From an uncultured Erysipelotrichaceae bacterium (GTDB lineage Bacteria > Bacillota_I > Bacilli_A > Erysipelotrichales > Erysipelotrichaceae): 39,245 nt of DNA. Both the position numbers and the translations under genes were made by a program. The notes below the pieces were generated by a model. It did not search any database. It saw only the letters and a program-made list of their open reading frames with translations, and was not told the DNA's origin. Positions 30,384 to 37,868 of the stretch are shown one piece after another. The number at the start of each line of letters is the position of its first letter. Positions within the stretch are counted from its first letter, which is position 1. The DNA lies in NCBI GenBank assembly GCA_947167125.1, contig CAMVGT010000017.1, positions 1-39,245 of the forward strand. Direction: 5' to 3'.

Positions 30384-31342
30384 GAAGAAAATGGATTGCC
30401 TGGATTCTGCCGGCATTCCTGCTCATGGGATGCGGACAGAAAGCAGAAGAAGAGATACAGGAAACAGATCTGCCTGAAGAAACAGCGGAAACAGAAGGCA
30501 GTCAGGAAACAGGCTATTCCTTCAGCCTTGACACAAAAACCGTCACCTTGAATTCCGGCTGGAGTATGCCGGTGATGGGACTTGGAACGTATTCTCTGGA
30601 TCATGATACATGCGTCAATTCCGTCAAGACACTGCTGAAAAACGGCGGCCGTTTAATCGATACCGCCTATATGTATCACAATGAGGAAGCAGTCGGCCAG
30701 GGCGTACGGGAAGCCATGGAGGAATATGGAATTGACAGAGAAGAGATCTTTGTCATCACCAAGATTTATCCCACCCAGTTTGACAATCCGAAAGAAGCGA
30801 TCGACATGGCGCTGGAAAAACTGAATATCGGATATGTGGATATGATCCTTCTGCATCATCCCGGTGAAAATGATGTTCAGGCCTATCAGGCATTGGAACA
30901 GTATGTCAAAGACGGAAAGATTCATTCGATCGGTCTATCCAACTGGTATCAGGAAGAACTGGAAGAATTCCTGCCGCAGATTGAAATCATGCCGGCTCTT
31001 GTCCAGAATGAAATCCATCCCTATTATCAGGAACAGGATGTTGTTCCCTATATCCAGTCCCTCGGCATTGCCGTGCAGTGCTGGTATCCGCTGGGCGGAA
31101 GGGGATATACAGCAGAACTGCTGAATGATGAAACCATCGTTTCGATTGCCGAAGCCCATGGCGTCAGCAGTGCCCAGGTGATATTACGCTGGGATCTGCA
31201 GAGAGGAATCATTGTGATTCCCGGTTCCTCCAATGAAGAACATATCAAAGAAAATCTGGATTTGTTCGGCTTTGAGCTGAGCGAAGAAGAGATGGAGCGG
31301 ATCAATTCGCTCAACCGCAATGAGAAACATGACTGGTACTGA
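30380..31342 (+). CDS. Aldo/keto reductase made as a lipoprotein
   Basis: 320 residues. MRRKWIAWILPAFLLMGC is a type II signal peptide with Cys18 as lipidation site, followed by a Glu/Thr linker to about residue 45. The rest is a complete AKR barrel: GLGTYS, LIDTAYMYHNEEAVG (catalytic Asp and Tyr), VITKIYPTQ (Lys), DMILLHHPG (His), IHSIGLSNWY, and the NADPH-site segment VIPGSSNEEHIKENLD. AKRs use NADPH and are cytosolic, so an exported, lipid-anchored form is unusual. It starts inside the end of the truncated flavoprotein, with AGGTGA upstream. Strong terminator follows. Confidence 0.88.
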   Translation: MRRKWIAWILPAFLLMGCGQKAEEEIQETDLPEETAETEGSQETGYSFSLDTKTVTLNSGWSMPVMGLGTYSLDHDTCVNSVKTLLKNGGRLIDTAYMYHNEEAVGQGVREAMEEYGIDREEIFVITKIYPTQFDNPKEAIDMALEKLNIGYVDMILLHHPGENDVQAYQALEQYVKDGKIHSIGLSNWYQEELEEFLPQIEIMPALVQNEIHPYYQEQDVVPYIQSLGIAVQCWYPLGGRGYTAELLNDETIVSIAEAHGVSSAQVILRWDLQRGIIVIPGSSNEEHIKENLDLFGFELSEEEMERINSLNRNEKHDWY

Positions 31343-31371
31343 ACCTCTGCATAAAAACAGAGGTTCTTTTT
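31341..31371 (+). terminator. Intrinsic terminator
   Basis: GAACCTCTG-CATAAAAA-CAGAGGTTC perfect 9-bp stem followed by TTTTT. Confidence 0.92.
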
Positions 31372-31395
31372 CTTACCCATGCAAAAAGAAAGGAC

Positions 31396-31401
31396 TATAA
31401 T
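31396..31401 (+). promoter_or_regulatory. Candidate -10 of MATE gene
   Basis: TATAAT 33 bases before the MATE ATG; the -35 position reads TTACCC (31373-31378), a weak match with 17-base spacing. Confidence 0.45.
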
Positions 31402-31433
31402 ATTGCGGTATTACAGAATGAAGGTTAGAAAAA

Positions 31434-32837
31434 ATGGCAGACACAAAAACAGCATCCAAGCAGGCATTATTCGCCAGTGTTCCTGTACCCAAAGCGCTGA
31501 TGACGATGGCAGTGCCGACGATCATCAGCCAGCTCATCAATCTTATTTACAACATGGTCGACGCGTTCTTTATCGGACGCACCGGCAATTCCTATATGAT
31601 GGCAGCCACATCGGTCACATTGACCATGGTCATGATGAATGTGGCGCTTTCCAATCTCTTCGGGATCGGCGGCGGATCTCTCGTCGCAAGATTAATGGGA
31701 ATGAAGAGGGAAGAAAGGGCAAAGCAGATCAGTTCCTACAGCTTCTATGGCGCTGTGGCAATTGCGTTATGCTATTCATTTCTGATCGGGATTTTCCTGA
31801 ATCCGATCCTGCGCTTTCTCGGCGCTTCCGATGCGACCATTGATTATGCCCACAGCTATGCGCTCATTGTCATTGTCATCGGATCGCTTCCCGCCATTCT
31901 TTCCAATGCGGCAGCACATCTACTGAGAAATACCGGCTTTTCTTCCCAGGCAAGCCTTGGCTTAAGCATGGGCGGCGTTCTCAACTGCTTCCTTGATCCG
32001 CTCTTCATGTTTGTCATCCTGCCCAAAGGACAGGAAGTTACAGGCGCAGCCATTGCGACATGTCTTTCCAATGTGATTGCCTGCCTCTATCTGATTTATG
32101 CCTACCGCAAAGCCGGAAAGAGCGCGCCGCTTTCGATGAATCCGAAACTGGCAGTGCAGGCGGATCCCAATGATATCCGCTCCGTCTATACCGTCGGCGT
32201 TCCTTCAGCACTGTTGACCGGACTGTTTGATCTGGCAAATGTATGCGTCAATATCATCGCTTCCTCCCATTCCGATCTCGTTCTTGCGGCAATGGGAATT
32301 GTCATGAAGGTGGAACGGATTCCCAATGCCATCAACGTCGGCCTCTGTCAGGGAATGCTGCCCATCGTTGCCTTCAATTATTCTTCCGGCAATCATGAAA
32401 GAATGAAGGAAACAATCAATACCGGCCGTCTGTTCGGCTTGTGTGTATCCTTTGCAAGTATCATCTTCTTCCAGATCTTTGCGGCACCTGCCACCAGACT
32501 GTTCCTGTCCACCAAAGCAGGAGACGCCGATCTTGCACTGCAGACGATTGCCTATGCGGCACTGTTCCTGCGCATCCGCTGCATCGCTTCCCCGGTGCAG
32601 ATGCTTAACTATCACACTTCCTTCTGCATGCAGGCAATGGGAAAAGGAAAGGAAACACTGCTTCATGCCTTTGTGCGCGAACTGGTTTTCTACATTCCGC
32701 TCATGTTCACCCTGGACAGACTGTTCGGGGAAACAGGTCTTGCGGCAGCGCTTCCGGCGGGGGAAGGCCTTGCGGCTCTCTTTGCCCTCTGGCTGCTGCA
32801 CCGCACCATTCATAACGAAAAGCAGCAGGCGTATTAA
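31434..32837 (+). CDS. MATE-family multidrug/sodium efflux protein
   Basis: 467 residues with twelve hydrophobic segments in two six-helix halves. Family features: PKALMTMAVPTIISQLINLIY at the start, DAFFIG, a GIGGGSLVARLMG segment, NAAAHLLRNTG, then LGLSMGGVLNCFLDPLFMF, and in the second half GVPSALLTGLFDLANVCVN, NVGLCQGMLPIVAFNYSSGN. It belongs with the DinF/NorM-type bacterial MATE exporters that expel cationic drugs or metabolites using Na+ or H+. The actual substrate is unknown. AAGG precedes the ATG. Single-gene unit. Confidence 0.95.
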   Translation: MADTKTASKQALFASVPVPKALMTMAVPTIISQLINLIYNMVDAFFIGRTGNSYMMAATSVTLTMVMMNVALSNLFGIGGGSLVARLMGMKREERAKQISSYSFYGAVAIALCYSFLIGIFLNPILRFLGASDATIDYAHSYALIVIVIGSLPAILSNAAAHLLRNTGFSSQASLGLSMGGVLNCFLDPLFMFVILPKGQEVTGAAIATCLSNVIACLYLIYAYRKAGKSAPLSMNPKLAVQADPNDIRSVYTVGVPSALLTGLFDLANVCVNIIASSHSDLVLAAMGIVMKVERIPNAINVGLCQGMLPIVAFNYSSGNHERMKETINTGRLFGLCVSFASIIFFQIFAAPATRLFLSTKAGDADLALQTIAYAALFLRIRCIASPVQMLNYHTSFCMQAMGKGKETLLHAFVRELVFYIPLMFTLDRLFGETGLAAALPAGEGLAALFALWLLHRTIHNEKQQAY

Positions 32838-32842
32838 TAAAG

Positions 32843-32864
32843 AATCCGGGAGTCCCCGGATTTT
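32843..32864. terminator. Bidirectional terminator
   Basis: AATCCGGG-AGTC-CCCGGATT perfect 8-bp stem, between the convergent MATE and lipoprotein genes. Confidence 0.85.
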
Positions 32865-33613
32865 CAATCGGCCATCCTGTCAACCGGCAGGATGGTCACT
32901 TTTCTTGTTCTGAGATTTTCAGGAAGATTGTTTCCGGCATATTTTTCATATGCGTCTTTGTCCAGACGGATATAGCCGTCTTTTGCGCCGGTCGCAATCA
33001 GGCTTTCCGATTCGAAATATTTCATATTGTCGCAGCATACACAGAAGATTACAGGATCTTTCACTTCCGTTCCATCCTGTGCTTTCAGCACGCCGAAAGG
33101 CTGATAGGTATGAAATTCCACCCTTGGATCAGCAGTGAAGGCGGTCGGAATCATCGGATCTTCATGCAGACCGTACAGTGCTTCCTCCATTAAAAACGCC
33201 ATGGTTCTTTCTGCTTCTTCTTTGTCCATTGTTTCAGGAATCAGATAGAGTCTGACACCGGAATGAATCAGTTCCTTTTCTTCTTCATAAAGCGAATAGC
33301 CGCTGGCGGAAAGATAGTTTTCCGATGATACAAAATAAGAAAGATCTTCTTCCGGCACGGTTTCATAAATGCCGTTTTCCTTCCACTCTTTCATTAATTC
33401 TTTTCCAAACAGATCGTAATGGATGATATATACGCCGTCATTTCCTTCGATTGACTGATACCATTCAAAGGTGTCGGCAGTCAGCTGATCAAATGCCTGC
33501 CGCATTTCTTCTCCTTCTTCTTCAAGAAAGAAATGATCAATTCCATACATGCCTTCCTGTGCAGAACATCCACACATGCCCAGGACCAATGCAGTCAGTA
33601 CGATATTCTTCAT
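32864..33613 (-). CDS. Putative lipoprotein, unknown function
   Basis: 249 residues. The start MKNIVLTALVLGMCGC looks like a short type II signal peptide with Cys16 as lipid site (-3 Met, -2 Cys, -1 Gly; not a canonical lipobox). The mature part is acidic and has segments such as GVYIIHYDLFGKELMKEW, VRLYLIPETMDKEEAE, and DGTEVKDPVIFCVCCDN. The YLIPE...DPVI pattern is reminiscent of the extracytoplasmic domain of bacteriocin-associated membrane proteins (DUF1430), which is only a suggestion. AGGTGA precedes the ATG. It stands alone before a bidirectional terminator. Confidence 0.7.
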   Translation of the reverse strand: MKNIVLTALVLGMCGCSAQEGMYGIDHFFLEEEGEEMRQAFDQLTADTFEWYQSIEGNDGVYIIHYDLFGKELMKEWKENGIYETVPEEDLSYFVSSENYLSASGYSLYEEEKELIHSGVRLYLIPETMDKEEAERTMAFLMEEALYGLHEDPMIPTAFTADPRVEFHTYQPFGVLKAQDGTEVKDPVIFCVCCDNMKYFESESLIATGAKDGYIRLDKDAYEKYAGNNLPENLRTRKVTILPVDRMAD

Positions 33614-33685
33614 GATTCACCTCACACTTTCAGTATAGAAAAAAGAAGATGGCGGTTCTTTAAGGCAAGATTAAGAAGAAACAAA

Positions 33686-33713
33686 CAAAAAAAGAAGATT
33701 CAGATGAATCTTC
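33686..33713 (-). terminator. Intrinsic terminator
   Basis: GAAGATTC-AGAT-GAATCTTC perfect 8-bp stem, followed on the minus strand by seven T, four bases after the reductase stop. Confidence 0.9.
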
Positions 33714-33716
33714 CGG

Positions 33717-34532
33717 CTACCGTTTTTCAAGCGGGATTCTGTGTGAAGGGGCAGGGTACAGTGAATCGATAATGTTACTGTACTGACTGTAATCAAACCC
33801 GGTATTTCTGAGATCATCATCCAGATGCCCGATTGACGCAGTCTGAAACAGGGCACAGACACCATGCGATCTGACAAATTCCAGCATCAGGCCTTCGATG
33901 GAAACAGCTTCCTTTTTCAGGATCTCCTGAATTTCCGGTATCTTTTTCAGCTGGCTGCGCATCCTGGAAAGATCGAGGGAATTATATGCCATTAATGCAA
34001 TCTGTTTTTCAGTGCAGAAAGGCTGCAGATCAAATTCAATGCCGCGGTGAAGGATATTGTAGAGTACCTGATTGACTTCACAGTATTTTCCATCCGGACA
34101 GGCAAGCAGTTCTTCCATATCATGCACATCAAAGTTTGATACGCCCCAATGGAGAATCTTTCCCTGTGCTTTTGCCTGTTCCATCAGGCTGCTCATTTCT
34201 TCAAGATCCGCGTCTTCGCGCCAATGCAGAAGGTAGAGATCGATATAGTCTGTTCCAAGCAGACGCAGACTTCTTTCAAGACTTCGGAAGAAATTCCTTT
34301 GATGGGCATTTTCCGGCAGGATCTTATCAACAATGGTCAGTGAATCTCTTCCGGCTTTTCGGATCAGCTTTCCGACTGCTTTTTCACATTCTCCGCTGCC
34401 GTACATTTCAGCTGTATCGATCATGGTGATGCCGTATTCCTTCACTGCTTTTTCCATGCACGCAAAAGAATTCCGGTCATCCCCATACCAGAACTGTGTT
34501 GTGCCGAAACCGAAATCAGGAAGGTGCATCAT
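33717..34532 (-). CDS. Aldo/keto reductase, cytosolic
   Basis: 271 residues, no signal peptide. Catalytic features: FGFGTTQFW at the start, MIDTAEMYGSGECEKAVG (Asp and Tyr), LTIVDKILPE (Lys), DYIDLYLLHWRED (His), and ILHWGVSNFD. The last third (YNSLDLSRM..., ALFQTASIGHLDDDL) is shorter than in classic AKRs and the NADPH-binding Ser-Arg stretch is not obvious, so cofactor use may differ. GGAG lies seven bases before the first of two ATGs. Single-gene unit with its own terminator. Confidence 0.88.
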   Translation of the reverse strand: MMHLPDFGFGTTQFWYGDDRNSFACMEKAVKEYGITMIDTAEMYGSGECEKAVGKLIRKAGRDSLTIVDKILPENAHQRNFFRSLERSLRLLGTDYIDLYLLHWREDADLEEMSSLMEQAKAQGKILHWGVSNFDVHDMEELLACPDGKYCEVNQVLYNILHRGIEFDLQPFCTEKQIALMAYNSLDLSRMRSQLKKIPEIQEILKKEAVSIEGLMLEFVRSHGVCALFQTASIGHLDDDLRNTGFDYSQYSNIIDSLYPAPSHRIPLEKR

Positions 34533-34612
34533 ACTTCAACTCCAAAACAGATGTTTCCTGATCATCATTTTACTGCAGAAAATGACAAAACATGCAGAGG
34601 ACACTTCCATAA

Positions 34613-34646
34613 CAAAAACCGCATGATGGCTTTCATCATGCAGTTT
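34613..34646 (-). terminator. Intrinsic terminator
   Basis: Stem AAACTGCATGATG with CATCATGCGGTTT on the minus strand (13 bp, one G-U pair; loop AAAGC) followed by TTT, 12 bases after the CoA-transferase stop. Confidence 0.92.
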
Positions 34647-34657
34647 CGGCAAAATCT

Positions 34658-35995
34658 TTAAATCCGCTGTACCGGCTTACGCCAGATCTTCTGCTTTTCC
34701 GCGGCTCTGATCAGTTCTTCCCGGAAATCCGGATGGGAAATCGATACCAGCATCTCCGCTCTTTCCCATACGGTTCTTCCGGCCAGATTGACTGCGCCGT
34801 ATTCAGTGACCACAAAGTGATCCTGACTGCGGGGGATCGTGACAATGTCGCCTTCAAAATAAGGCACAATCCTTGAGTGCAGCATTCCGTCCTTATCCGT
34901 ATAAGTGGATGTCATGCACGCAAAGGCTTTTCCGCCTTTGGACATCGCTGCCCCGGTCAGATAGTCGAGCTGTCCGCCGGTCCCGCTGATATGGCGGAAG
35001 CCCGCGCTTTCAGCTCCGGTCTGTCCATAGAGATCAATGGAAATGCAGTTATTGATGGCGATCATGTTTTCCTGCAGGGCAATGACTTCAGACGCATTGA
35101 CAAATTCAAGCGGTTCCGCAATCACGCCGGGATTGCGGTCCACCCAGTCATAAAGCTTCTTTGAACCGAATACCATGCCGGTCACGCCTTTGTGGGGCTG
35201 ATAGGTTTTCTTCCGGTTGGTGAGCTTTCCGGCAAGAAACAGTTCATAATAGGCATCCCCGCACAATTCCGTATGCATGCCAAGATCCTTAAGCTCTGAT
35301 TCCGCCAGCATTTTCCCCACCACATTGGGAAGGCCTCCGATTCCTAACTGCAGGGTTGCGCCATCCGGAATATACGGCAGGATCAGTTCCGCGATCTTCC
35401 GGTTTTCTTCGGTAGCCTGTGGAATCGGGAATTCGGGCAGGGGACCGTGAGGTCCTTCAACGATATAATCCACATCGGAAATATGGATCGTCTCTTCAAA
35501 GCCTCCGTAGATCCACGGCAGATTCTCATTGATTTCAAGAATCACAACATCCGCTTTATCCAGGATTCCCCTTGCGACCCCGGTCGCGCAGGAAAGATTG
35601 AAATAGCCGTGCTTATCCATCGGCGTCACGCACATCATTGCCACATTGACCGTCAGGAAATGACGGTAATAAGGAACGACATTGCGGAAGATCATCGGGA
35701 TGTAGTCGCATAATCCCCGGTCGCACAGTTTTCTTTCATAAGCCGAACAATGCCAGCTGTTGTAATAGAAATGTTCCCTGGACGGATCGCACTCCGCAGC
35801 TTTTACCGGGCCGAAGGAAAGATTGCCGCGGATTTTGACATCGAAAAGCTCATCCCTGCGTTTTGAAAGAGCTTCATCGAGAAGGGTGGGGAAACAGACG
35901 TTAGTGCTGTAGTCAACCCAGTCGCCGCTTTTTACGATTTTCACAGCTTCTTCAGGCGTGCGCAGCTTCTGCTTATATTCCTGATAAACATCCAT
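34658..35995 (-). CDS. Butyryl-CoA:acetate-type CoA-transferase
   Basis: 445 residues, the family length. It swaps CoA between an acyl-CoA and acetate or another acid. Visible: LRTPEEAVKIVKSGDWVDYS at the start, ATLQLGIGGLPNVVGKML (oxyanion/CoA loop) at 215-232, and GMHTELCGDAYYEL with the catalytic Glu243, then GQTGAESAGFRHISGTGGQLD and a final ISHPDFREELIRAAEK. The sequence is nearest to butyryl-CoA:acetate and 4-hydroxybutyrate CoA-transferases, which end the butyrate pathway in gut anaerobes. No thiolase, crotonase or butyryl-CoA dehydrogenase gene is nearby, so the true acyl group is not settled. AAGGAGG precedes the ATG. Confidence 0.9.
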   Translation of the reverse strand: MDVYQEYKQKLRTPEEAVKIVKSGDWVDYSTNVCFPTLLDEALSKRRDELFDVKIRGNLSFGPVKAAECDPSREHFYYNSWHCSAYERKLCDRGLCDYIPMIFRNVVPYYRHFLTVNVAMMCVTPMDKHGYFNLSCATGVARGILDKADVVILEINENLPWIYGGFEETIHISDVDYIVEGPHGPLPEFPIPQATEENRKIAELILPYIPDGATLQLGIGGLPNVVGKMLAESELKDLGMHTELCGDAYYELFLAGKLTNRKKTYQPHKGVTGMVFGSKKLYDWVDRNPGVIAEPLEFVNASEVIALQENMIAINNCISIDLYGQTGAESAGFRHISGTGGQLDYLTGAAMSKGGKAFACMTSTYTDKDGMLHSRIVPYFEGDIVTIPRSQDHFVVTEYGAVNLAGRTVWERAEMLVSISHPDFREELIRAAEKQKIWRKPVQRI

Positions 35996-36075
35996 AACGG
36001 ATTCCTCCTTTGCATGAGTCAGTCGGCAGTCTGGAAGATATGGAATGATGATTTGAAAGGGATCAGATTAATTTC

Positions 36076-36081
36076 ATTATA
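36076..36081 (-). promoter_or_regulatory. Candidate -10 of CoA-transferase
   Basis: TATAAT on the minus strand, about 80 bases before the ATG; no good -35 (T-rich tail of the previous terminator). Confidence 0.45.
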
Positions 36082-36103
36082 CCTTCATTATGTATGCGGA
36101 AAA

Positions 36104-36130
36104 GAAAAATCCGCCCGTGCTGAGCGGATT
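36104..36130 (-). terminator. Intrinsic terminator
   Basis: Minus strand: AATCCGC-TCAGCACGG-GCGGATT followed by TTTCTTTT; overlaps the stop of the upstream unknown gene. Confidence 0.85.
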
Positions 36131-36753
36131 CAGTGACCGTACTTTTCCTGCTGCGCTTCTTCGTATACTTCCGGAAACAGCTGCTGAGGTACATCGTAAT
36201 AGCGAAGATACAGCTTTTTCATCAATGACCGGAATTCCTGATTCCGGTTATGGTATTCCGGAATGACTTTAATAAGAGATGCAATATGGGAATACTCAAA
36301 GTCGATCTGACTGAGCAGATGATAGTTTTTCTTTTCTCCGCATACAATCAATGCTTTGATGTAGTCTTCAATATCGCTTTCCAGGGGGTCCGGAAAGTCT
36401 CTGTGGATCTTTTGGGAGAGCTCATAGATGAAGTTCGGGTCGCCGGTTTCGGATACTTTGAAATGTTTCGGGATGATCCTGCAGATCAGGACCGGTATGA
36501 TATCGCGGTTAAACCATTGAACCGGGCGGCGCTGATCGAGAATATCCCCGTACATTTCTGAATATTTCCGGTTCAGTGCATCGGAATCGGGCATCTGTGC
36601 ATAATCCGCAACAATCATTTCTTCACTGAGCGGCACACCGATGCGTCTGGCCATTTCCATCATTTCTTCGCTGGAGGTCTGTTTCTGCCACTCACGGCAG
36701 CTGCGGTGATTCTGCAGGCGCTGCTGAATCTGTTTCATTTCATACTCACTCAT
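36130..36753 (-). CDS. Hypothetical cytosolic protein
   Basis: 207 residues from the ATG at 36753, chosen because AAGGAGA precedes it; the open frame extends to 36849 over the end of the YhhN gene. Charged, helical, with segments such as MKQIQQRLQNHRSCREWQKQ, RRPVQWFNRDIIPVLICRII and FEYSHIASLIKVIPEYHN. I do not recognise the family. It follows the YhhN gene after 16 bases, so the two form an operon. Confidence 0.75.
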   Translation of the reverse strand: MSEYEMKQIQQRLQNHRSCREWQKQTSSEEMMEMARRIGVPLSEEMIVADYAQMPDSDALNRKYSEMYGDILDQRRPVQWFNRDIIPVLICRIIPKHFKVSETGDPNFIYELSQKIHRDFPDPLESDIEDYIKALIVCGEKKNYHLLSQIDFEYSHIASLIKVIPEYHNRNQEFRSLMKKLYLRYYDVPQQLFPEVYEEAQQEKYGH

Positions 36754-36769
36754 ATTCTGTTTCTCCTTT

Positions 36770-37441
36770 TCACCCGGTCCTGGCGAACTGATGCAGCATA
36801 CTGAATGCGATGAGAAGCTGTCCGCTGTAATAAAGATACAGATAGACACATCTTCTCAGAAAACTCTTCCTTGTTCCAAATGTGTTGATGATCAGCATGA
36901 TATCGCTGATCAGAAAGAGAAACGCGCCAGAGGCAAACATTGCGGAAAATGCGGAAGGGGAAGTGATGAGATTTCCGACGGCAATGCAGTTGAGCGTCAC
37001 AAAGGTGCCGACATAAAACGTGCCGGCAATCCGGAATGTCCGGCTGGCCTCTGTATGCCTGTTCAGCCATGCCTGCAGAAGCACAGTGCAGAACAGAGCA
37101 GAGAGGATACAGATAACCGGATGGGAGCAGTACGGAAAGACAGCCGCAATATAGGCGATATGGCCGCTCAGGAAAAGGAAAATGCCTGCCATAAACCAGA
37201 ATTTCTTACGCTTTGGATCCACATAGCGCATATGCAGAACAACATCCGCGGCTGCCCCAAGGATCAATCCGGAAACAATCAGAAATGAAGTGTATGAACC
37301 GTCAGATGAAAAGATTCCGGGTATCACAAAACACGCGGAGGCGATCCCTTTGAGAACAGCCGCCGCAGTATGATGTTCACGCCGGTCGGTGATGATAAAG
37401 ACGGCCGCGCAGAAAAAGCACAGCGGAATCCATATATACAT
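36770..37441 (-). CDS. YhhN-family (lysoplasmalogenase-type) membrane protein
   Basis: 223 residues with eight hydrophobic segments. YhhN/TMEM86 features are the GAAADVVLHMRY segment in the third helix, FLSGHIAYIAAVFPY, GAFLFLISDIMLIINTFG and YYSGQLLIAFSMLHQF at the end. The animal members hydrolyse the vinyl ether bond of lysoplasmalogens; anaerobic Bacillota can make plasmalogens, so the same role is plausible. The ATG at 37441 is preferred because GGAG lies six bases upstream and the protein then starts with the first helix; an ATG at 37453 is possible. First gene of a two-gene operon. Confidence 0.85.
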   Translation of the reverse strand: MYIWIPLCFFCAAVFIITDRREHHTAAAVLKGIASACFVIPGIFSSDGSYTSFLIVSGLILGAAADVVLHMRYVDPKRKKFWFMAGIFLFLSGHIAYIAAVFPYCSHPVICILSALFCTVLLQAWLNRHTEASRTFRIAGTFYVGTFVTLNCIAVGNLITSPSAFSAMFASGAFLFLISDIMLIINTFGTRKSFLRRCVYLYLYYSGQLLIAFSMLHQFARTG

Positions 37442-37483
37442 GATTTTCTCCATTATTCTTCTGATTCCATTCTAATAGAAAAC

Positions 37484-37526
37484 CAAAAGAAAAAGAACTG
37501 TGAGGCGGACAATTCCCACAGTTCTT
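37484..37526 (-). terminator. Intrinsic terminator
   Basis: Minus strand: AAGAACTGTG-N14-CACAGTTCTT, perfect 10-bp stem, followed by TTTCTTTT. Confidence 0.8.
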
Positions 37527-37613
37527 AATAAATTCAGATTCAGATGCTGTTGGCAGCTCTGTAAGCTTCCGCCACAGCCTTGAGAATATTGGCTGCTCCG
37601 TTCATGACTCTGC

Positions 37614-37724
37614 ATGCAGTGGTACCGCCATGAACATGACATGACGCTTGAAGAAATACGGCAGTTTGCGATCAATGTCATCCGTGCCGATCTGCAATAT
37701 TTCGAAGGAACAAATTCCGCTTAA
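37614..37724 (+). pseudogene. Protein-like C-terminal remnant
   Basis: 36 codons (MQWYRHEHDM... then TLEEIRQFAINVIRADLQYF) ending in TAA ten bases before an intrinsic terminator. The tail has the composition of a protein C-terminus with helix pattern, but there is no ribosome site and a stop codon (TGA 37605-37607) closes the frame upstream. Probably the end of a lost gene; the family is unknown. Confidence 0.4.
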
Positions 37725-37733
37725 CACAAAGGG

Positions 37734-37757
37734 ATCCGCAGACAGCTGCGGATTTTA
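37734..37757 (+). terminator. Intrinsic terminator
   Basis: ATCCGCAG-ACAG-CTGCGGAT perfect 8-bp stem followed by TTTT. Confidence 0.85.
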
Positions 37758-37805
37758 TGTATTAAACCATGAAAGAATTTACATAAAAATATGAAAAAGT
37801 TTCTC

Positions 37806-37835
37806 TTGCACGCTGAAAACGCTGACATTTATAAT
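37806..37835 (+). promoter_or_regulatory. Sigma-A promoter of symporter gene
   Basis: TTGCAC (37806-37811), 18-base spacer, TATAAT (37830-37835). Strong match; start about 28 bases before the ATG. Confidence 0.8.
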
Positions 37836-37868
37836 GGACAGGTGATTTTATGAGAGGGGATTGAGGAT

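Larger units (their letters stand above)
37442..37868. other. Gene-poor interval with remnants and two terminators
   Basis: No convincing complete gene. It holds a minus-directed terminator at 37484-37526 after a 21-codon minus ORF (37540-37605, no ribosome site), a plus-strand 36-codon tail (37614-37724), a plus-directed terminator (37734-37757) and the promoter of the symporter gene. The rest is AT-rich. The two terminators without complete genes feeding them suggest decayed genes. Confidence 0.6.

Noticed and set aside
29940-30416. Minus-strand frame overlapping the first MBL gene
   Set aside because: It is out of frame with a clear MBL N-terminus (KIQQIRSATVK) and has no similarity of its own. 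A frameshift from this frame was considered, but ACG at the exact start position explains the data better.
37472-37681. 69-codon minus-strand frame
   Set aside because: Runs across the terminator stem at 37484-37526, is Ser/Cys-rich, and has no ribosome site.
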